A program made the translations under genes and the position numbers. This document shows positions 14,642 to 24,017 of a DNA stretch of 37,987 bases, one piece after another. The DNA comes from Novosphingobium sp. B 225. Its GTDB lineage: Bacteria; Pseudomonadota; Alphaproteobacteria; Sphingomonadales; Sphingomonadaceae. Under the pieces are notes generated by a model. It ran no database searches, was not told the origin of the DNA, and was given only the letters and a program-made list of their open reading frames with translations. Each line of letters begins with the position of its first letter. Position 1 is the stretch's first letter. The DNA is taken from NCBI RefSeq assembly GCF_002198665.1, contig NZ_MWLM01000067.1, positions 1 to 37,987 on the forward strand, in the 5' to 3' direction.

Positions 14642-15511
14642 ATGTCCACCACCTTCCAGCTCGATACCGCCACCAGCCGCGCCAATCCCACGCCCGCGCC
14701 GATGAAGCGGCTGACCATTCCGGCGATCCGCCAGCGCAAGCTGGATGGGGTAACCGCCGAACCGATCGTGATGCTCACCGCCTATACCGCGCGGCAGGCA
14801 CAACTGCTCGATGCGCATTGCGATCTGCTGCTGGTGGGGGATTCGCTGGGACAGGTGATCTATGGCCTGCCCAGTTCAGTCCCTGTAACGCTGGACATGA
14901 TGGCCGCCCACGGTGCGGCGGTGGTGCGCGGATCGTACCATTCAGCCGTGCTGGTCGATATGCCATTCGGCACCTATGAAGCATCGCCGCAGCAGGCGTT
15001 TGAAAGCGCGGCGCGGCTGCTCAAGGATACCGGCTGTGCGGGCGTCAAGCTGGAAGGCGGCGCGGCGATGGCCGAAACCGTGGCTTTCCTGACCGCACGG
15101 GGAATTCCGGTGATGGGTCATGTCGGGCTGACCCCGCAGGCGGTCAACGTGCTGGGCGGCTATAACGCGCGCGGGCGCAGCCAGGCCGAAGCGGACAAGA
15201 TCGTCGCCGACGCCAGGGCATTGGACGATGCCGGGGCCTTTGGCATCGTCGTCGAAGGCGTGGTTGAACCCATCGCCATCGCGGTGACCAAAGCAGTGAA
15301 GTGCCCGACCATCGGCATCGGCGCTTCGGCGCAGTGCGACGGACAGGTACTGGTAACCGAGGACATGCTGGGCATGTTCGAACGCGTGCCGCGCTTCGTG
15401 AAACGCTATGAAGCGATTGCCGAAACGATTTCGGGTGCGGCCGAACGGTATGCCGCCGAAGTGCGCGCACGCTCCTTTCCGGGGGTGGAACAAACCTATC
15501 AGCCCCGGTAA
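14642..15511 (+). CDS. panB: 3-methyl-2-oxobutanoate hydroxymethyltransferase (PanB)
   Basis: The first committed enzyme of pantothenate (coenzyme A) synthesis. It transfers a hydroxymethyl group from 5,10-methylenetetrahydrofolate to alpha-ketoisovalerate in the cytoplasm. The protein has 289 residues, somewhat longer than E. coli PanB because of an N-terminal extension of about 20 residues before [13 protein letters not shown]. Family motifs are [26 protein letters not shown] with the metal-binding Asp, [32 protein letters not shown] (catalytic Glu) and [23 protein letters not shown] lies just upstream of ATG 14642; the second Met (14702) is an alternative start. No other pan gene is nearby. 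Confidence 0.96.
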   Translation: MSTTFQLDTATSRANPTPAPMKRLTIPAIRQRKLDGVTAEPIVMLTAYTARQAQLLDAHCDLLLVGDSLGQVIYGLPSSVPVTLDMMAAHGAAVVRGSYHSAVLVDMPFGTYEASPQQAFESAARLLKDTGCAGVKLEGGAAMAETVAFLTARGIPVMGHVGLTPQAVNVLGGYNARGRSQAEADKIVADARALDDAGAFGIVVEGVVEPIAIAVTKAVKCPTIGIGASAQCDGQVLVTEDMLGMFERVPRFVKRYEAIAETISGAAERYAAEVRARSFPGVEQTYQPR

Positions 15512-15552
15512 GAGCGCCGGCTGCATCACCCAGTCATCAGGGAAACACCACA

Positions 15553-16620
15553 TTGCTACGCTTTTACAAGGGATCGATCCTGTTCACGCTGGTCTGCCTG
15601 GCCCTGGCCGCCTGGTATGGCTGGCACCAGACCGGCACGATCAGCGGTATGCTGGGGCTGCTGTGGATCGTGGTGGTGCTATCCATTCTCGAAGTGTCGC
15701 TCTCGTTCGACAATGCCGTGGTCAACGCATCGGTGCTGGAAGATATGGATGCGGTGTGGCAGCGCCGGTTCCTGACCTGGGGCATGGTGATCGCGGTGTT
15801 CGGCATGCGCATCGTCTTCCCGCTGGCGATCGTCGCAATCGCGGCCGGACTGGGGCCGATGGAGGCCGTAAATCTCTCGCTCAACGATCCGGGACGCTAT
15901 GAAGCGATCGTCTCATCCGCCCACGTCGGGATTGCCGGGTTCGGCGGCGCATTCCTGGCGATGGTTGGCCTGTCATTCTTTTTTGACGGAGAAAAAGACG
16001 TCCACTGGATCGAATGGATCGAGGCCAGGCTGGCCCGCTTTTCCAACATCAAGGCAGCCGAAATCGCGCTGCTGCTGGTCGCGATCTATCTGATTTCGCG
16101 GATGCTCCCGGCGCAGGATGCACTGACCTTTATGGTTTCGGGCACGCTGGGGATCGTCACGTTCATTGCGGTCGAGGCCTTGGGCACGGTGCTGGAAATG
16201 CGCGAGGAAGCGCTGGCGGCGCAGGGCGCTGTGGTGCGTTCGGGCCTGGGCGGGTTCCTCTACCTCAACATTCTCGACGCCTCGTTCTCGTTCGATGGGG
16301 TGATCGGTGCTTTTGCCCTGTCAAACAACATGATCATCATCGCGCTGGGCCTGTCGATCGGGGCGATGTTCGTGCGGTCGATGACGATCCATCTGGTGCA
16401 GAAGGGCACGCTGGCGGAATATCGCTATCTTGAACACGGCGCATTCTGGGCCATCATCGCGCTGGGCGGGATCATGCTGTTTTCGGCCAGGTTCCACATT
16501 CCTGAAACCGTCACCGGCCTGATCGGCGCGGTGCTGATCGGCGTTTCGCTGGCCTGGTCGATCCGGCACAAGCGCCGCTTCCCAGATGGCGAGCTGGAAA
16601 GCGCGGTCAGGGCTGACTGA
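15553..16620 (+). CDS. DUF475 / TerC-family integral membrane protein
   Basis: A 355-residue polytopic membrane protein with about 9 hydrophobic helices. The motifs EVSLSFDNAVVNA (near residue 50) and NILDASFSFDGVIGAFAL (near residue 240) each contain a membrane-embedded Asp of the SFDN/SFDG type, the hallmark of the TerC/DUF475 superfamily. Such proteins are linked to metal-ion handling, including manganese export, but the DUF475 branch is not well characterised. Translation appears to start at TTG 15553, with AGGGAA upstream; no ATG is available at the N-terminus. It follows panB by 41 bases and may share its transcript. The last 14 bases overlap the convergent transporter gene. Confidence 0.88.
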   Translation: MLRFYKGSILFTLVCLALAAWYGWHQTGTISGMLGLLWIVVVLSILEVSLSFDNAVVNASVLEDMDAVWQRRFLTWGMVIAVFGMRIVFPLAIVAIAAGLGPMEAVNLSLNDPGRYEAIVSSAHVGIAGFGGAFLAMVGLSFFFDGEKDVHWIEWIEARLARFSNIKAAEIALLLVAIYLISRMLPAQDALTFMVSGTLGIVTFIAVEALGTVLEMREEALAAQGAVVRSGLGGFLYLNILDASFSFDGVIGAFALSNNMIIIALGLSIGAMFVRSMTIHLVQKGTLAEYRYLEHGAFWAIIALGGIMLFSARFHIPETVTGLIGAVLIGVSLAWSIRHKRRFPDGELESAVRAD

Positions 16621-17560
16621 GCCGCGCCGCCAATGGGGCAGCCAGCACCAACTGGCACAAGTGGTAGAGCAGGATCGGCAGCAGCACGATCCCCGCAATA
16701 TCCGGCGCGAACAGCACCGTGGCCAGCGGAGCGCCCATTGCAATGCTCTTTTGCGCCCCGGCGAACAGCATAGAGACGCGGTTGGCCCGGTCCACGCCAG
16801 CCAGGCCGCCGACCAGCCAGGCACCGCAATGCCCGATCACCAGCAGCGCCGCAGTTCCGCCCGCCAGCCAGAGCCAGCCGGCCGCATCGATCCGAGTCCA
16901 GAAATTCTGCTCCACCGCGCCTGAAAAGGCGACATAGACCGCAATTGCAATCGAGCTGCGGTCCATCCAGGTGACCAGCGGACGGTGTTCCTTCACCCAG
17001 CCGCCCAGCCGCCCTTGCAGGACTTGTCCGAACACGAACGGCAGCAGCAGGATCGTCACCACTTTGACCAGCCCGTCGGCATGGAACGCCGCTTCCTTGC
17101 CCCCCGCCAGGAACGAGAACAGCGGCGCGGTGATGAACACTCCCAGGATATTGAGCAGCGCCGCCGCGACCACCGAACTGGCCACGTTCCCGCCCGCCAG
17201 CGAGCTATAGGCTGTGGCCGACTGCACCGTGGAAGGCAGGCAGCCCAGATAGAGGAAACCAAGCGCCACCAAGGGTGGCATCCAGCCCTGCCCCAGCTGC
17301 CACATGCCCCAGCCCGCCATGGCCATGCCGCCGAACACCCACAGCGTCAGCGGCCAGAGCAGCCGGTGGTTGCCCATCCCCGCCACCACTTCATGCCGGG
17401 GCAGACGCAAACCGTTGAGGAAGAACAGCAGGAACACTGCCGCGTTGGACACGAATTGCACCGCATCGCGGGCGCTGCCGTGAACCGGCAGGACCACGGC
17501 CAACGCGATCGCCAGCACCAGCAGGCGGACCATCGGATCAATGCGGCTGAGCAGGTTCAT
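16607..17560 (-). CDS. SBF-like (bile acid:sodium symporter family, YfeH-type) transporter
   Basis: A 317-residue membrane protein of the SBF-like family, with about 10 hydrophobic segments. The conserved LGCLPSTVQSATAYSSLAGG (TM4 break) and FAGAQKSIAMGAPLA (TM9 break) correspond to the two crossover regions that bind substrate and sodium in bile-acid symporter folds. Relatives include E. coli YfeH; substrates are mostly unknown, so no solute is assigned. It is convergent with the DUF475 gene and overlaps it by 14 bases. The start ATG 17560 lies 31 bases after the stop of the CoA-transferase gene, so it may be the second gene of that transcript. Confidence 0.9.
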   Translation of the reverse strand: MNLLSRIDPMVRLLVLAIALAVVLPVHGSARDAVQFVSNAAVFLLFFLNGLRLPRHEVVAGMGNHRLLWPLTLWVFGGMAMAGWGMWQLGQGWMPPLVALGFLYLGCLPSTVQSATAYSSLAGGNVASSVVAAALLNILGVFITAPLFSFLAGGKEAAFHADGLVKVVTILLLPFVFGQVLQGRLGGWVKEHRPLVTWMDRSSIAIAVYVAFSGAVEQNFWTRIDAAGWLWLAGGTAALLVIGHCGAWLVGGLAGVDRANRVSMLFAGAQKSIAMGAPLATVLFAPDIAGIVLLPILLYHLCQLVLAAPLAARLSQP

Positions 17561-17591
17561 CTACCCGGCAAAGCCGCAGCGGTCGCCTTTG

Positions 17592-18650
17592 TCAACGCCC
17601 CGCCAGCTTCGGCGCGGGCGCGGGCGTGGCGGAAAAGCGCGGCGCGGGCGCGGGCTGAACCATGCCGCCGTCCTCCACAAAAGTACCGCGCGCCACATTG
17701 TGCGGGTGCTGCGGCGCTTCCTTCAGGCTCAGCACCGGGGCAAAGCAGATGTCGGTACCGTCCATGATGCTGCACCATTCGTCGCGGGTCTTGGTCAGGA
17801 TCAGCGCGGTCATCCGTTCCTTCAGCTCGTCCCACTTGGCGGGGTTCATTTGCTGGGCAAAATCGGGATCGCCGGTCAGTCCGGTCTTTTCCAGCAGCAG
17901 GGCATAGAACTGCGGCTCGATCGAACCCAAAGAGATCCATTTGCCGTCGCTGGTTTCGTAGGTGTCATAGAAATGGGTGCCGCTGTCGAGCAGGTTGACC
18001 CCGCGTTCGTCGCGCCACTGGCCATTGCCGAGGAAGGTATAGGTCATCGCCGAAAGGATCGCCGCGCCATCGACCATCGCGCAGTCAACCACCTGCCCCA
18101 CGCCGCCGCTGCGCGCGAGAAGGATCGCGGAAACCACGCCGAAGGCCAGCATCATCCCGCCGCCGCCAAAATCGCCTACGGCGTTGACCGGGAAGCTGGG
18201 CTTTTCCCCCTTGCGCCCATACGAATGGAGCGCGCCCGACAGCGCGATATAGTTGATGTCATGCCCGGCCAGCGGCGCCATCGGCCCTTGCTGGCCCCAG
18301 CCGGTCATCCGCCCGATCACCAGCTTGGGATTGACGCCCAGCAGCACGTCCGGCCCCAGCCCCAGCCGTTCGAGTACACCGGGGCGATAGCCTTCGATCA
18401 GCGCATCGGCGCTTTTCGCCATGTCTTTGAGCGTTTCGATCGCGGCGGGATCCTTGAGATCGAGTTCGATCACTTCGCGGTTGCGGTTGAGGATGTCGCG
18501 GTTGCCGGCATCGCCGAACCGGCCCGCATGGCCCGGCCGCTCGACCCGGATCACCCGCGCTCCATGATCGGCCAGCATCATTCCGCAGAACGGCCCCGGC
18601 CCGATTCCGGCCAGTTCGATCACCGTCACGCCTTGCAGAACACCCGCCAT
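17592..18650 (-). CDS. CaiB/BaiF class III CoA transferase, alpha-methylacyl-CoA racemase-like
   Basis: A 352-residue CaiB/BaiF-family enzyme. The sequence is closest in feel to alpha-methylacyl-CoA racemase, which epimerises 2-methyl-branched acyl-CoAs before beta-oxidation. Key segments are the N-terminal GVTVIELAGIGPGPFCGMML, DALIEGYRPGVLERLGLG, LAGHDINYIALSGALHSYG (His/Asp of the racemase active site), VGDFGGGGMMLAFGV (second catalytic Asp) and QVVDCAMVDGAAILSAM. Length is normal. AGAGGTG precedes ATG 18650. A perfect 9-bp-arm palindrome lies 19 bases upstream, pointing to a dedicated repressor. The SBF-like transporter follows on the same strand. A true CoA transferase is the alternative. 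Confidence 0.9.
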   Translation of the reverse strand: MAGVLQGVTVIELAGIGPGPFCGMMLADHGARVIRVERPGHAGRFGDAGNRDILNRNREVIELDLKDPAAIETLKDMAKSADALIEGYRPGVLERLGLGPDVLLGVNPKLVIGRMTGWGQQGPMAPLAGHDINYIALSGALHSYGRKGEKPSFPVNAVGDFGGGGMMLAFGVVSAILLARSGGVGQVVDCAMVDGAAILSAMTYTFLGNGQWRDERGVNLLDSGTHFYDTYETSDGKWISLGSIEPQFYALLLEKTGLTGDPDFAQQMNPAKWDELKERMTALILTKTRDEWCSIMDGTDICFAPVLSLKEAPQHPHNVARGTFVEDGGMVQPAPAPRFSATPAPAPKLAGR

Positions 18651-18668
18651 CGCACACCTCTTCCGATT

Positions 18669-18690
18669 GATTTAATCAGTCGATTAAATC
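18669..18690. promoter_or_regulatory. Perfect palindrome, candidate operator of the CoA-transferase gene
   Basis: GATTTAATC (18669-18677) and GATTAAATC (18682-18690) are perfect reverse complements separated by AGTC. The AT-rich site stands out from GC-rich surroundings and ends 18 bases before the start codon at 18650. Size and position fit a TetR-type operator, as is common for fatty-acid genes; no regulator is encoded beside it. Confidence 0.6.
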
Positions 18691-18724
18691 GCCTTGGACG
18701 CGCTGGCAAGCGCCGATGCGAGGG

Positions 18725-20542
18725 TTAGAGCTTGCGGCGGGCCTCATCGAGCAGCTTGTTCGCGCCGCCAATTGCCTGTGCCTTGTCGAGCAGCGCGCCT
18801 GCACGCGACTTGTCCTGTCCGGCAAAGGCCAGTGCCATGCCCAGTGCCTGGGCGGTAACGCTGCTGCCGGGCTGCAACAGATAGGCCTGTTCGGCGCTGG
18901 CGAGTGCCGCTGCATGATCCCCCATGCGCAGCTGCGCCAACGACAGGTCAGACAGCAAGCGCACATCGCGCCCGCCCCCGCGCCGCCGCAGGTTTTCCAG
19001 TATGGCGCGCGCTGCGCCCCAATCCCCCGCAAAGGCGCGGTGGCTGGCGGCCATGCGCGCAGCGAGGCGGCTACCGGGATAGGCGGCAAGGTAACTCGCC
19101 ACCACCGGCATCGCCTCTGCCCCCTTGCCCGCCTTGTCAAAGCTTTCGCCCATCCGCAGCAGCAGGGTTTCGGGAAAACGTACCCGGGCGGACAACTTGT
19201 AGGCATCCAGCGCTTGTCCGGCCTGTCCCCCTGCCATCGCCACATCGCCCCACAATGCCAGCGCTTCCGCTGAACCAGGGTGAAGCTGGCGGAACTGGTT
19301 GGCAACATTCTGCGCGCCAGCTAGGTTGTTCGCCGCAAGCAGGCTGCGGACATAGCCGACCGCTCTGGCCGGCACGCCCGGCATGTCGCTCCAGCGTACG
19401 GCCAGAACGCCGATCGGATCGCGTTCGGGGATTGGCATGATTGCCGGAACCGTTGCCGCAGCCGCACGGTCCAGGAACGGCGCGGCGGCAAGCCGGTCAC
19501 CCTGTTCCTCGTAAGCCCGTCCGATCAGTTCCAGCAAATAGGCCGGAGCATCCGGACGCTGCGCCAGTCCATCAAACCTATCATGTAATTTATTGAAATC
19601 ATTTGATTCATATAAAGCGCGAGCAAACAGCAGTTGCAGCCGCTGATTGACCGGCTGGCGATCCGCAAGCCGTTCCAGCGTCCCTGCCGCCAGATTGGCG
19701 TTGCCCGCTTCCAGTTCGAGCAGACCGGTCAGCTCGATGGCGGCTGGCATGTCTTTCAGCCGGGTTCCGGCGCGGTCAAGCAGCCGCCGCGCCAGGTCTA
19801 TCTTGCCCGCGCGCGCCGCCAACACGGCTTGCAGATACCACGCATAGGGATGCTTGGGCACAATCCCGATCATCTTGCGGGTCACCACCAGCATGTCCTT
19901 GGCCCGCCCCGCCTCGCCCAACGTCGCGGCATAACCGCCCAGCAGCGACAGATCGTTTGGCAGCTGCTCCAGCGCCTGTTCGTAGAGCGGCAAAGCCGCA
20001 TCCCAGCCCGATTGATCGCGCAGCAATTGCGCGCGAAATTCCAGTGCGCGCGGATTGTCCGGCCCTGCCGCCAGCGCCCGTTCCGACGCTTCGAGCGCTT
20101 GCAATTGCTCCCCGCCGACATAGCGCAGGCGGCCAATATCCACCCACAGCAAGGGATCCTTAGGCGATAGTGCCAGCGCCTTGTCATAGGCCTGCCCGGC
20201 GGCAGGCAAATTGCCCGACAGACGTTCCAGCATGCCCAGCATGCGCCAGCCGTGCGCTTCTTCGCCCTTGGCAAATTGACCCGGCCCCAGCCACTCGCGC
20301 GCTTTGATCAGATCGCCCTGGAGCAGCAGCGCCTCGCCCATCCGCGCGGCAATATCTGCGCGGTTAGCTCCGGCAGCGAGCACCTTGTTCAGCGCAACCT
20401 CGCCCGCAATCCCGTCACCGCGCAGCAGCGCAGCCTTGGCCGGATCCATCGCGCCCGGCTCAACTGCGGCGAGTAGCGGCCCCGCCCCGGCGAGCACCAG
20501 GCCGATCAGCATTGCGGGTAGCAGGCGGCGACGCTCAGGCAT
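18725..20542 (-). CDS. Secreted TPR-repeat protein of the PrsK/PrsR exopolysaccharide operon
   Basis: A 605-residue exported protein made largely of tetratricopeptide repeats. The signal peptide is MPERRRLLPAMLIGLVLAGA followed by a small-residue cleavage region (LLAA). Helical TPR pairs run from about residue 45 to the end (for example AGQAYDKALALSPKDPLLWV and NPRALEFRAQLLRDQSGWDA). PrsT lipoproteins found with PEP-CTERM systems are also TPR proteins, but this one has no lipobox Cys and is shorter than I recall for PrsT, so I do not give that symbol. ATG 20542 overlaps the prsR stop by 8 bases; the frame extends further upstream only within prsR. It probably works periplasmically in polymer export or assembly. 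Confidence 0.85.
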   Translation of the reverse strand: MPERRRLLPAMLIGLVLAGAGPLLAAVEPGAMDPAKAALLRGDGIAGEVALNKVLAAGANRADIAARMGEALLLQGDLIKAREWLGPGQFAKGEEAHGWRMLGMLERLSGNLPAAGQAYDKALALSPKDPLLWVDIGRLRYVGGEQLQALEASERALAAGPDNPRALEFRAQLLRDQSGWDAALPLYEQALEQLPNDLSLLGGYAATLGEAGRAKDMLVVTRKMIGIVPKHPYAWYLQAVLAARAGKIDLARRLLDRAGTRLKDMPAAIELTGLLELEAGNANLAAGTLERLADRQPVNQRLQLLFARALYESNDFNKLHDRFDGLAQRPDAPAYLLELIGRAYEEQGDRLAAAPFLDRAAAATVPAIMPIPERDPIGVLAVRWSDMPGVPARAVGYVRSLLAANNLAGAQNVANQFRQLHPGSAEALALWGDVAMAGGQAGQALDAYKLSARVRFPETLLLRMGESFDKAGKGAEAMPVVASYLAAYPGSRLAARMAASHRAFAGDWGAARAILENLRRRGGGRDVRLLSDLSLAQLRMGDHAAALASAEQAYLLQPGSSVTAQALGMALAFAGQDKSRAGALLDKAQAIGGANKLLDEARRKL

Positions 20543-21902
20543 GAAGATCATATTGCTTGAGCAAGTCGTAGAGCGTCGGGCGGCTGATCCCCAGGATCTT
20601 GGCGGTGCTGGAAATATTGCCTTCACTGCGTGCCAAAGCATGGCGGATGACCCGCCGGTCGGTTGCCTCGCGCGCGCTTTTGAGGTTGAGCAACTGATCA
20701 TCGCCCTCGCCCGGTTCCGCCAAATCCAGGTCGGCCGCGCCCACCAGCTTGCCCTCGGTCATGATCACCGCGCGCTTCACGCGGTTTTCCAGTTCGCGCA
20801 CGTTGCCGGGCCAGGCCCAGCCATCGATCGCGGCCAGCGCATCGGGGGCAAAGCCCTTGACCACCGGATTCATTTCCTTGGCAAACCGCGCCAGAAACGC
20901 TTTGGCCAGCAGAGCCGCGTCGCCGGGGCGTTCGGCCAGGCTGGGAATGCGCACGACAATTTCGGCGAGGCGATAGAACAAGTCTTCGCGAAACCGGCCA
21001 TCAGCGATCATCGCTTCCAGATTCTGGTGGGTGGCACAGACGATCCGGGTATCGACCTCGATCGATTTACGCGAACCGATCCGTTCGATCACGCGTTCCT
21101 GCAGAAAGCGCAGCAGCTTGACCTGCAAGGGCAGTGGAATATCGCCCACTTCGTCAAGGAACAGCGTGCCCCCGCCCGCCATTTCGATCTTGCCCTCGGT
21201 GGTCTTGACCGCGCCGGTGAAGGCCCCCTTTTCGTGCCCGAACAGTTCGCTTTCCAGCAAATTTTCGGGGATCGCGGCGCAGTTGATCGCCACGAACGCG
21301 CCCTTGTTGCGGTCGCTCGCCTCGTGCAGCCCGCGCGCCAGCAATTCCTTGCCGGTCCCGCTCGCGCCCAGCAGCATGACTGAGACATTGGTGTTGGCCA
21401 CGCGCTCGATCGTGCGTGCCACTTTGACCATTTCCGGCGCGCCGGTGATCATCCGGCCCAGCACACGATTGTCTTCGCCCGAGCGGCTCGCCAGGTTGCG
21501 GTTTTCCGCCTCGATCGCATGGAGCTGAAGCGCGCGGCGTACAATCAGCCCCAATGCCTCGATATCGACCGGCTTCTGGTAGAAATCGTAGGCCCCCTTG
21601 GCGATTGCCGAAAGCGCGCTTTCCCGCGCGCCGTGGCCGGATGCGACGATCACCTTGGTATCGGGCTTAAGTGCCATGATCTCGTCCAGCACGGCAAAAC
21701 CTTCGCTGGTGCCGTCGGGATCGGGCGGCAGGCCCAGGTCAAGTGTGACCACCGCCGGTTCCTCGGCGCGTAATGCGGCCATGGCACTGGCCCGGTCGCC
21801 CGCGATCACCACATCGAAATCGGGATAGGCCCATTTCAACTGTGCCTGCAGTCCCGCATCGTCCTCGACAATCAGCAGTTTGGGCTTGGTATCGGACATC
21901 AT
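20535..21902 (-). CDS. prsR: PrsR, sigma-54-dependent response regulator (PEP-CTERM/EPS type)
   Basis: A 455-residue NtrC-type regulator: receiver, AAA+ and Fis-type HTH. The receiver has VEDD near the N-terminus, phosphoacceptor Asp 55 in VTLDLGLPPDPDG, and conserved Lys in FYQKPVD. The AAA+ domain shows Walker A GASGTGKE, the sigma-54-contacting GAFTGA loop (GHEKGAFTGAV), Walker B GGGTLFLDEVGD and the FREDLFYRL segment. The C-terminal HTH is NISSTAKILGISRPTLYDLL. The LGLPPDPDG loop insertion after the phospho-Asp is characteristic of PrsR. Its start overlaps the prsK stop (ATGA) and the TPR gene starts inside its end, so all are translationally coupled. It should activate sigma-54 promoters of exopolysaccharide and surface-protein genes, most of which lie elsewhere. 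Confidence 0.92.
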   Translation of the reverse strand: MMSDTKPKLLIVEDDAGLQAQLKWAYPDFDVVIAGDRASAMAALRAEEPAVVTLDLGLPPDPDGTSEGFAVLDEIMALKPDTKVIVASGHGARESALSAIAKGAYDFYQKPVDIEALGLIVRRALQLHAIEAENRNLASRSGEDNRVLGRMITGAPEMVKVARTIERVANTNVSVMLLGASGTGKELLARGLHEASDRNKGAFVAINCAAIPENLLESELFGHEKGAFTGAVKTTEGKIEMAGGGTLFLDEVGDIPLPLQVKLLRFLQERVIERIGSRKSIEVDTRIVCATHQNLEAMIADGRFREDLFYRLAEIVVRIPSLAERPGDAALLAKAFLARFAKEMNPVVKGFAPDALAAIDGWAWPGNVRELENRVKRAVIMTEGKLVGAADLDLAEPGEGDDQLLNLKSAREATDRRVIRHALARSEGNISSTAKILGISRPTLYDLLKQYDLHA

Positions 21903-24016
21903 GCTACTTTCTTGCCTGCGGCATTGAGATTTTCGATCAGTTCGGCCGTGGCGGACAACGGCAGGCGGATAGTGAAGCGGGAGCCAAGCCCTTCGCGGCT
22001 TTCGACATCCAGCCTTCCCCCCATCGCCTTGACCAGCTCGCGCGCTTCATAGGCTCCGATCCCGAAACCGCCCGGTTTGGAACTGTCAAACGGCTTGAAC
22101 AAGCGCGTGCGGACGAACTCGGCGCTCATCCCGGTACCGCTATCCAGCACCTCGATGTCACCCAGCACACCGTCGTTGGCAACGCGCACGAACACCGGGG
22201 AATGAGGTGCACTTGCATCGATTGCGTTCTGGATCAGGTGGCTCAGCACTTGTTCAAGCGAATCCGGCTGTGCGGCGATCCGGCAGGGCTGCGCTTCGAC
22301 CAGTTCGACCTGGTGGCGCCCCTTGAACTGCGCAACCACCGTCGCGGCGACCTGATCTGCCTCAACCGGCACAAGCGCTTCCAGCTGGGTCCGGCCATAG
22401 CGCGACAGGCGGGCAATCAGGGCGTTGAGCTTTTCGGTCGAATTGCGCAGGGTGATCAGCATATCGGCACGAAATTCGGGGTTTTCCGCGTGCAGTTCGG
22501 CATTGCGTGACAGCAGGCTGAGCTGGCTCGCCAGGTTCTTGATGTCATGCATGACAAAGGCGATGCGGCGGTTGAAATCGTCAAACCGCCCGGCCTCGGC
22601 CAAGGCAGCTTGTCCGCTCTGCTCCGCCAGATAGCTGGCCAGCTGTTGTCCGGCGACGCGGAGCAGGTCAAAATCTTCCCAGTCCAGCCGGCGGACATGC
22701 GCCGGGCGCGCCAGCACCACCAGCCCGACCAGATGTTCAAAGTGAAGCAAGGGAACCACGGCCCAGGCCCGTGGTTCGGCCAGTATCCAATCGGGCACCG
22801 GTGCCTGCGCACGGTCTGCCTCACCGGTCAGGCGCAGCTCATCAAGATCGGCAATATAGCTGCGCGTTTCAAACAACTTGACCGCCTCGGCGGGAAGCGG
22901 CTCGGCCGGCACATCGGCGGTTGGCCACTGCCATCGCGCGGCCAGTTCGAACCGGCCATCCTCGGCCTCGGTCAACAGCATGCCAGCCGGGCTGTCAGTA
23001 ATGTCCGCCACCGCGCGGATCACGCGTTCCTGCAGTGACGCCGGGTTCGCCCGTCCTTGCGCGATCGTGCGGGTAAAGCGCAGCCATTCGACGCGGTAGT
23101 CATACCGGTGCTGGAACAGGTGCTTCGCCATCGTCACCCGCAGCCAGCCGCGCAGCCGCGGTGATGGCATCACGATCAGCGCGATCAGCGATGCGGTGAC
23201 CACGAACAGCAGCTGCATCGAAGCGGCAAAGTCTCCGCCCTGGATCGACAGCCACTGCGCAATCGCGACCATCGCCAGCAGGTAGGCCCCGATCAGCATC
23301 AGCGAGATCGACTGGAAGGTTACTGCGCGCGACGGGCGCAGGTGCAATTCCTCGCTCCCGCGCCGCGCGCCCATCGCCAGCAGCAGCGCCATGACCAGCG
23401 CCGGTGCGCCGCGCAGCGCCGAAAGGCCCTCCGGACTGCTCCCCGCCAGATAGGCGATCGTGAAGAAGTTGAGGTCAAAGCCCCACTGCACCAGCAGCGC
23501 CGCTGCCGGCCAACGCACCAGCAACCGCGCCTGGCGCGATGCACCCACGTGCAGGTTATGGACCAGCACCAGACCGCCGGTCGCGATCAGCAGTTGCAGC
23601 AGCACCAGCGTATGGACATAGGCTTGATGAAAGTCAGGCGTTAACCGCAGTTTGATCAGCAGCAGCTGCGAGATACCCTGGACCAGCGAAACAAACGCCA
23701 GCGCTCCCAGCAGCGGCCTTACCGGGTGGACGTTGCGGTGCCGGCCGTCGAGCGCAAACAGGCCATAGAGTGCGACCAGCCAGCCCAGATTGCGCACGGA
23801 TTCCAGCAAGGTCGTCGCCATGCCATCGGGCCCGGCCAGCGTTCCGGACAAGGCCCAGCCGAACGTGGCCAGCAAGGCCAGCACCAGTCCCCGCCGGACC
23901 TTGCCATAGCAATCGCGCCGCGATGCAATCCAGCCCGCCGCCGCTGCACAAGCAAAGGCCCCGGTCCCCCAGACCGCAGCCGCAATGCCTGGCAACAAGG
24001 CATCGGCACCGCTCAT
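21899..24016 (-). CDS. prsK: PrsK, membrane histidine kinase paired with PrsR
   Basis: A 705-residue sensor kinase. The first 290 residues or so hold eight or more hydrophobic helices (the typical PrsK membrane sensor). A GAF-like domain follows (about 310-460). The H-box is VMHDIKNLASQL with phospho-acceptor His 490; HD-K-N spacing is characteristic of PrsK. The ATPase has the N box (LIQNAIDAS), G1 (DSGTGMS) and a GGFGIGAYEARELV G2 segment. It presumably senses an envelope cue and phosphorylates PrsR. ATG 24016 lies one base after the sugar-transferase stop, and its TGA overlaps the prsR ATG. The signal it senses is unknown. Confidence 0.92.
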   Translation of the reverse strand: MSGADALLPGIAAAVWGTGAFACAAAAGWIASRRDCYGKVRRGLVLALLATFGWALSGTLAGPDGMATTLLESVRNLGWLVALYGLFALDGRHRNVHPVRPLLGALAFVSLVQGISQLLLIKLRLTPDFHQAYVHTLVLLQLLIATGGLVLVHNLHVGASRQARLLVRWPAAALLVQWGFDLNFFTIAYLAGSSPEGLSALRGAPALVMALLLAMGARRGSEELHLRPSRAVTFQSISLMLIGAYLLAMVAIAQWLSIQGGDFAASMQLLFVVTASLIALIVMPSPRLRGWLRVTMAKHLFQHRYDYRVEWLRFTRTIAQGRANPASLQERVIRAVADITDSPAGMLLTEAEDGRFELAARWQWPTADVPAEPLPAEAVKLFETRSYIADLDELRLTGEADRAQAPVPDWILAEPRAWAVVPLLHFEHLVGLVVLARPAHVRRLDWEDFDLLRVAGQQLASYLAEQSGQAALAEAGRFDDFNRRIAFVMHDIKNLASQLSLLSRNAELHAENPEFRADMLITLRNSTEKLNALIARLSRYGRTQLEALVPVEADQVAATVVAQFKGRHQVELVEAQPCRIAAQPDSLEQVLSHLIQNAIDASAPHSPVFVRVANDGVLGDIEVLDSGTGMSAEFVRTRLFKPFDSSKPGGFGIGAYEARELVKAMGGRLDVESREGLGSRFTIRLPLSATAELIENLNAAGKKVA

Positions 24017-24017
24017 T

